Shown: positions 56,868 through 64,000 of the stretch, piece by piece
Position numbering within the stretch: position 1 is the first letter of the stretch
How the letters are laid out: every line of letters begins with the position of its first letter
Source of the DNA: Amorphochlora amoebiformis
Taxonomy: Eukaryota; Cercozoa; Chlorarachniophyceae
Reading direction: 5' to 3'
Assembly (NCBI GenBank): GCA_054601695.1
Contig: BAAHQB010000044.1
Location: 682,001 to 746,000, forward strand
DNA: 64,000 nt
Made by a program: the position numbers and the translations under genes
The notes under the pieces: generated by a model
Told to the model about the DNA's origin: nothing
Databases searched by the model: none
The model's input: only the letters and a program-made list of their open reading frames with translations

Positions 56868-57104
56868 TATATACATATATATATATATATGAATATATAA
56901 TATATATAATACATATATGTAATATATATATATACATATATCTCTATATATACCATATATTATATATATATATATATATATACATACATATATATAATAT
57001 ATATATGTATGTATACTACGAACGTATACAATTTATACATGAATAATAAAAAAGAGTAACGATGTTATCACTGCTCGAACATGCCTTGGCGAGGCAAAGT
57101 ATAA

Positions 57105-57175
<71 letters not shown>

Positions 57176-57467
57176 ATTCACGTAAAGTATGAATTTGACC
57201 TCTGGTGACGAACACGCCTTGGCGAAGCAAAGGTATTGACAGACGTTTCGGATATCGTAGGCGCTGTGTACATTTTGGGATATGTTATGTTATTTATATA
57301 TATCTGCATATGAATATATATATATATATATATATTACATGCACATATATATATATATATATATATATGTACAATAACATGTTGAATATTTACATATGTA
57401 TTATGTATGTACAAATATCAGTACATTGTGAGGTATATGTCGTATTTTTCATATACATATTTATATA

Positions 57468-57520
<53 letters not shown>

Positions 57521-57923
57521 TGTATATTATATATAATCTATAACATGTTACACACAAAAGTTTTTTAGAAAAACAAACAAAGCATCATCATCTGTGAACA
57601 TGAACATAAAATTCTATACCATAAAATACACGTATATACATATACCTTCCCCTATTATTCCTGCATCATACATACACGCTCACATCCCTACATCTTCTAC
57701 CTTGATTGCCCCACTGCGACGAGTCCATGACTATATTCTTTAAAAAATCGGGCTCCGCGGTAGCGACGTTCGAATTTAACCCCGTAGACTTTGGCAGAGA
57801 CGACCCCAAATTATGGTTTGTGGTGTTATTATTTTCGGTATTTGGTTGTTGATGGCCGGGTTCGTGGTTTTTCGCGGGAGGGGCGGATGCTGAACGGATC
57901 GACGCTCCACCGAGTCGACGTAT
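54971..57923 (-). CDS. Ser/Pro-rich disordered exons, probably the C-terminal part of the SAM-domain gene
   Basis: Exons 57923-57701, 57263-57200, 56720-56658, 56227-56177, 55874-55828, 55513-55466, 55021-54971, all phase-compatible in order, about 180 residues. Pieces: [19 protein letters not shown], an Asn-rich stretch, [112 protein letters not shown]. The composition is low-complexity with many SP/TP/RS motifs, typical of a phosphorylated tail. No start codon is found upstream before the SAM exons. A phase-0 donor at AAGAGG|GTGGTT in the last SAM exon would join KRPKR directly to IRRLGG. The terminal exon below 54971 was not found. Confidence 0.6.
55265..55495. repeat. Inverted copy of another exon end
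   Basis: The end of minus-strand exon 55513-55466 (CTTTACGGAAAATCGTGCGG then GTATATAT) is matched by a plus-strand copy at 55266-55295 (CTTTACGGAAAATCGTGCGG then ATATATA), with TA repeat between. As at 51 kb, exon end and donor face an inverted copy in the intron. Confidence 0.85.
57062..57105 (-). pseudogene. Truncated copy of part of exon 57263-57200
   Basis: The minus strand reads [10 protein letters not shown] in the same frame as [10 protein letters not shown] in exon 57263-57200. The copy lies downstream of that exon in the intron, flanked by TA repeats, and lacks the donor. Confidence 0.6.
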
Positions 57924-58052
57924 CTGTGTTTTTTGGGGGGGGGTGTAAATATGCGGTGAAAAGGTTTTTGCAAATATGATGGATCTCTCTCTACAAACAC
58001 ATATGTTTACTTATTTTAGTATGTATTATACATGACGTGGTGATATGTGGTG

Positions 58053-58097
<45 letters not shown>

Positions 58098-58283
58098 ACA
58101 TATGTAACATATATTATAATATATATACATATATGTCTATATACACATATACATATTATTTGCAAATGTATTTTGGTGTACACATTTGTATTACATAGTA
58201 CGATGTAATCCCAAAACACGCAATAAAATAATATTAGTAATACTGAAAAAGTACTACTATTAATGACCATTATTATTAAAAAA

Positions 58284-58317
<34 letters not shown>

Positions 58318-58320
58318 ATA

Positions 58321-58358
<38 letters not shown>

Positions 58359-58413
58359 ATGTGTATATATGTAAATATATACATTCATATATACGTGCAC
58401 ACATTAGATGTAA

Positions 58414-59751
58414 CTATAATTTCTCTAAAACCACCCTCTTGGGTCGCTTAATCTCCGCATCAGGATGCTTTCTCTTCGGCGATGTCACACCCCCAGGAGA
58501 ATTCGACCTCGACCGCCTGCAAATTACTCAACATAAGTATCGCTACGTAACGGCTAGAGAACCCGTACGGTCACCTTTCTCTCGGGGATTTAATCTCCAC
58601 CGCCCCGGGCGCCACTCTCCCTCGGTTGAGCGGGTAAATTGGAATATGGAGCATCTCGTGCATCGAGGTTGGAGATGAGGTTTCGGAGCGTACCGGCGAG
58701 GTCGGGGGTGCGACGGGCATATGTAGAGGGGAAGATGGGGGTTTTGGCTGGTGCTTGTGGAAGGACGTGGGAATCTGAGCGGTACGCAGGAGGCGACGTT
58801 GGAGCTCTGCAATCCGCTTGCATTGCGAAGGGTTGATCCCGACCATGCGCATCTCGTCCAGCTGGGAGGGTTAGGTTTGCGTTAGTTTGGAGCATGGTTC
58901 TGGCTGGGTTGCCTATTACCCTCCACTGAAGGAAGGTAGCGCCGTCGAGGTCCTCCTGTGAGACAAGTATGTGTGTGAGTGGGTACAGGATGCTTTGTTT
59001 AGGATACCTGATGGATGGTAGCCAACGTGCTGGGTTTCAAATGGCACATGCGAGACCTGAATTATCGTGACCACCGAGGTTAGGACTTCGAAACAGTTCG
59101 AAAACGAATATTGGTACCCCTGGTTAGCGAGGATCCACTCCATGAGCCCCTAAGGCAAGCAAGGAGTCAGCATTATTTGGAGGAGTTGTGAAATAAACAT
59201 TTCATTCATTTTACCCTCTCAGAAAGGTCCTCAGCTCGCACCGAGAAAGCCCGATTCTGAGCCATTGAGTACTCGTTAAGTCTACACGCTGTAACAGCGT
59301 TACATTCACTACGCCCGATTAGATATCTTACGTTGAAGCCTTGCTGGCGACCCTGAGTCGTCATGAGCTTGAGAAGCGCCTCCGAATCCATTGGGAAGGG
59401 GGTAGCGGTGGGAGCGCCTCCCAACGGAGGCTGCGACTTCGCACGAACACTCGACGTCGGACGCTCCTGCGGCTGCTGCTGCGACCCAAACAATGGCTGC
59501 TGATGATAGTTATCGAATTGCATCCCCTGCTGCGAACCGCCAAAGCCCGCCCCGGAGAAGGTTTGTTGGTCCGAGGGTACCCCGACGCCGTGCTTTTGCT
59601 TGTTCTCAGTGGTCATGAGGAATTCCTTCCAAGAGGATGGAGTTTCGAGTTGCGGGACATTGAATACGTTGGGAGTATCTGATCCTTCTGCGATTTTAAA
59701 GGGGTCGCTTCCGGAGACACCGAAGCCTCCTAAGCCGAAGGCTCCATCCAT
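58414..59751 (-). CDS. SAM-domain protein, 326 aa as ended here
   Basis: Exons 59751-59332, 59256-59215, 59149-59057, 58955-58920, 58861-58575, 58516-58414 (TAG); 981 nt, phases consistent. Residues 1-140 are Gly/Phe/Gln-rich (GAFGLGGFGVSGSDPF, then QQQPQERPTSS). Residues about 150-222 fit a sterile alpha motif: LMEWILANQGYQYSFSNCF, then LDGATFLQW, then MRMVGINPSQCKRIAELQRR. That gives the W-G-Y-F, L-DG-L and GI-G-R-I positions of the SAM fold, split over four exons. SAM domains mediate oligomerisation and protein or RNA binding. The C-terminus is basic (SPKRKHPDAEIKRPKR) and resembles a nuclear localisation signal. The gene may not end at this TAG; see the exons at 54971-57923. It is head-to-head with the kinase gene. 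Confidence 0.75.
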
Positions 59752-60083
59752 CGTCCACTGCAACCGAAGGTGCCCCCTCTTCGCCCAAGAAACCAACGCG
59801 AATTAATTCGAAGGAAAAACTTGATACCGTAATAGGGATCTTTTTAGGCGAAATTGTCTGAGCAGTGAAACAGAGAGGATTTCAAGGTACGAAACCGTTG
59901 AGAAAACTCCATTGGAGTAAAACTTAAGGAAACTTAAAGGAAAACGTCATTTTGTAAAAAAGTAACCTGAACTCCCGACAAATAGTAAGATATAATTCTT
60001 CGGCAGTAGTGGAGCTCGAAGGCACTTGCCCCTTCCACCGCCGCGCCTCCTTCCCCTAAAACTCACCTGGAGACAACACTGCC
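59752..60083. promoter_or_regulatory. Probable bidirectional promoter, SAM gene / kinase gene
   Basis: These 332 bp separate the two divergent ATGs (59751 minus and 60084 plus). The stretch is unique, contains no TA repeat, and has balanced composition. It holds both 5' leaders. A CCTTCCACCGCCGCG patch lies about 50 bp before the kinase ATG. Confidence 0.5.
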
Positions 60084-63736
<3,653 letters not shown>

Positions 63737-63897
63737 GTTTTATTTTTCTACAGTATGGGTATTTGAAACGGATATTGAATACCTCAGATACGTGCTCAAG
63801 CGCCCCTGTAGTGTCCTGCGAAATAAAGGGTACTATTTACTAGGAGAGAGCTCGATGTTTTGTGTGATGAAATATTACAAATGTATATATATATATC

Positions 63898-63928
<31 letters not shown>

Positions 63929-64000
63929 GTAAATGTATTTATATATAATTATACATATACACACACACACACGTATATATATATATATATATATATATAT
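63737..64000. other. 3' flank of the kinase gene
   Basis: This is AT-rich sequence with a TA patch from 63880. An overlapping frame continues past the kinase stop, but joining it would need an intron of about 21 nt, so I treat it as flank. No AATAAA is visible before the window ends. Confidence 0.5.

Noticed and set aside
59341-59682. 113-codon plus-strand frame
   Set aside because: It is antisense to exon 1 of the SAM-domain gene and contains no domain.

Overview
The window is nuclear DNA from a eukaryote, most likely a protist or alga. Genes are split into many tiny exons, there are GT-AG spliceosomal introns throughout, and several introns carry interstitial TTAGGG/CCCTAA repeats. Most of the 64 kb is (TA)n microsatellite lying inside introns. 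The long Ile/Tyr, Ser/Leu and Arg/Glu reading frames are translated microsatellite, not genes. I cannot name the species from this sequence.

I rebuilt genes by chaining short unique segments that have a splice acceptor, an open frame and a donor, and by requiring the split-codon phase to agree from one exon to the next. The layout is: (1) 152-6108 minus, an ankyrin-repeat protein with a helical N-terminus; (2) 6332-11752 minus, a 212-residue protein with two filamin-type Ig repeats and a basic tail; (3) 12711-14550 minus, a 414-residue coiled-coil protein of unknown function; (4) 15242-48490 plus, a 39-exon, about 847-residue ankyrin plus six-helix TRP-like cation channel spread over 33 kb; (5) 49620-53967 minus, a 178-residue unknown protein in ten exons; (6) 58414-59751 minus, a SAM-domain protein, probably continuing through disordered Ser/Pro-rich exons at 57923-54971; (7) 60084-63736 plus, a 396-residue CAMK-group protein kinase in 16 exons. 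Two head-to-head pairs (coiled coil/channel at about 14.6 kb, SAM/kinase at about 59.9 kb) suggest shared promoters. The channel and the 178-residue gene converge at 48.5-49.6 kb. Channel, kinase, filamin and ankyrin proteins fit calcium signalling and cytoskeletal anchoring, but nothing shows that they act together.

The most striking feature is not a single gene. Many introns hold tandem arrays whose unit is a piece of the neighbouring exon together with its own splice site: acceptor plus exon start, exon end plus donor, branch site plus pyrimidine tract, or a whole exon. At least a dozen independent cases occur, plus three inverted ones that form hairpins. Telomeric repeats fill five or more introns of the channel gene and in two places appear to supply the 5' splice site itself. 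Many introns are little more than G(TA)nG, so the microsatellite forms both splice sites. This looks like an active process of splice-junction amplification at TA tracts. All exon models are manual and need transcript evidence.
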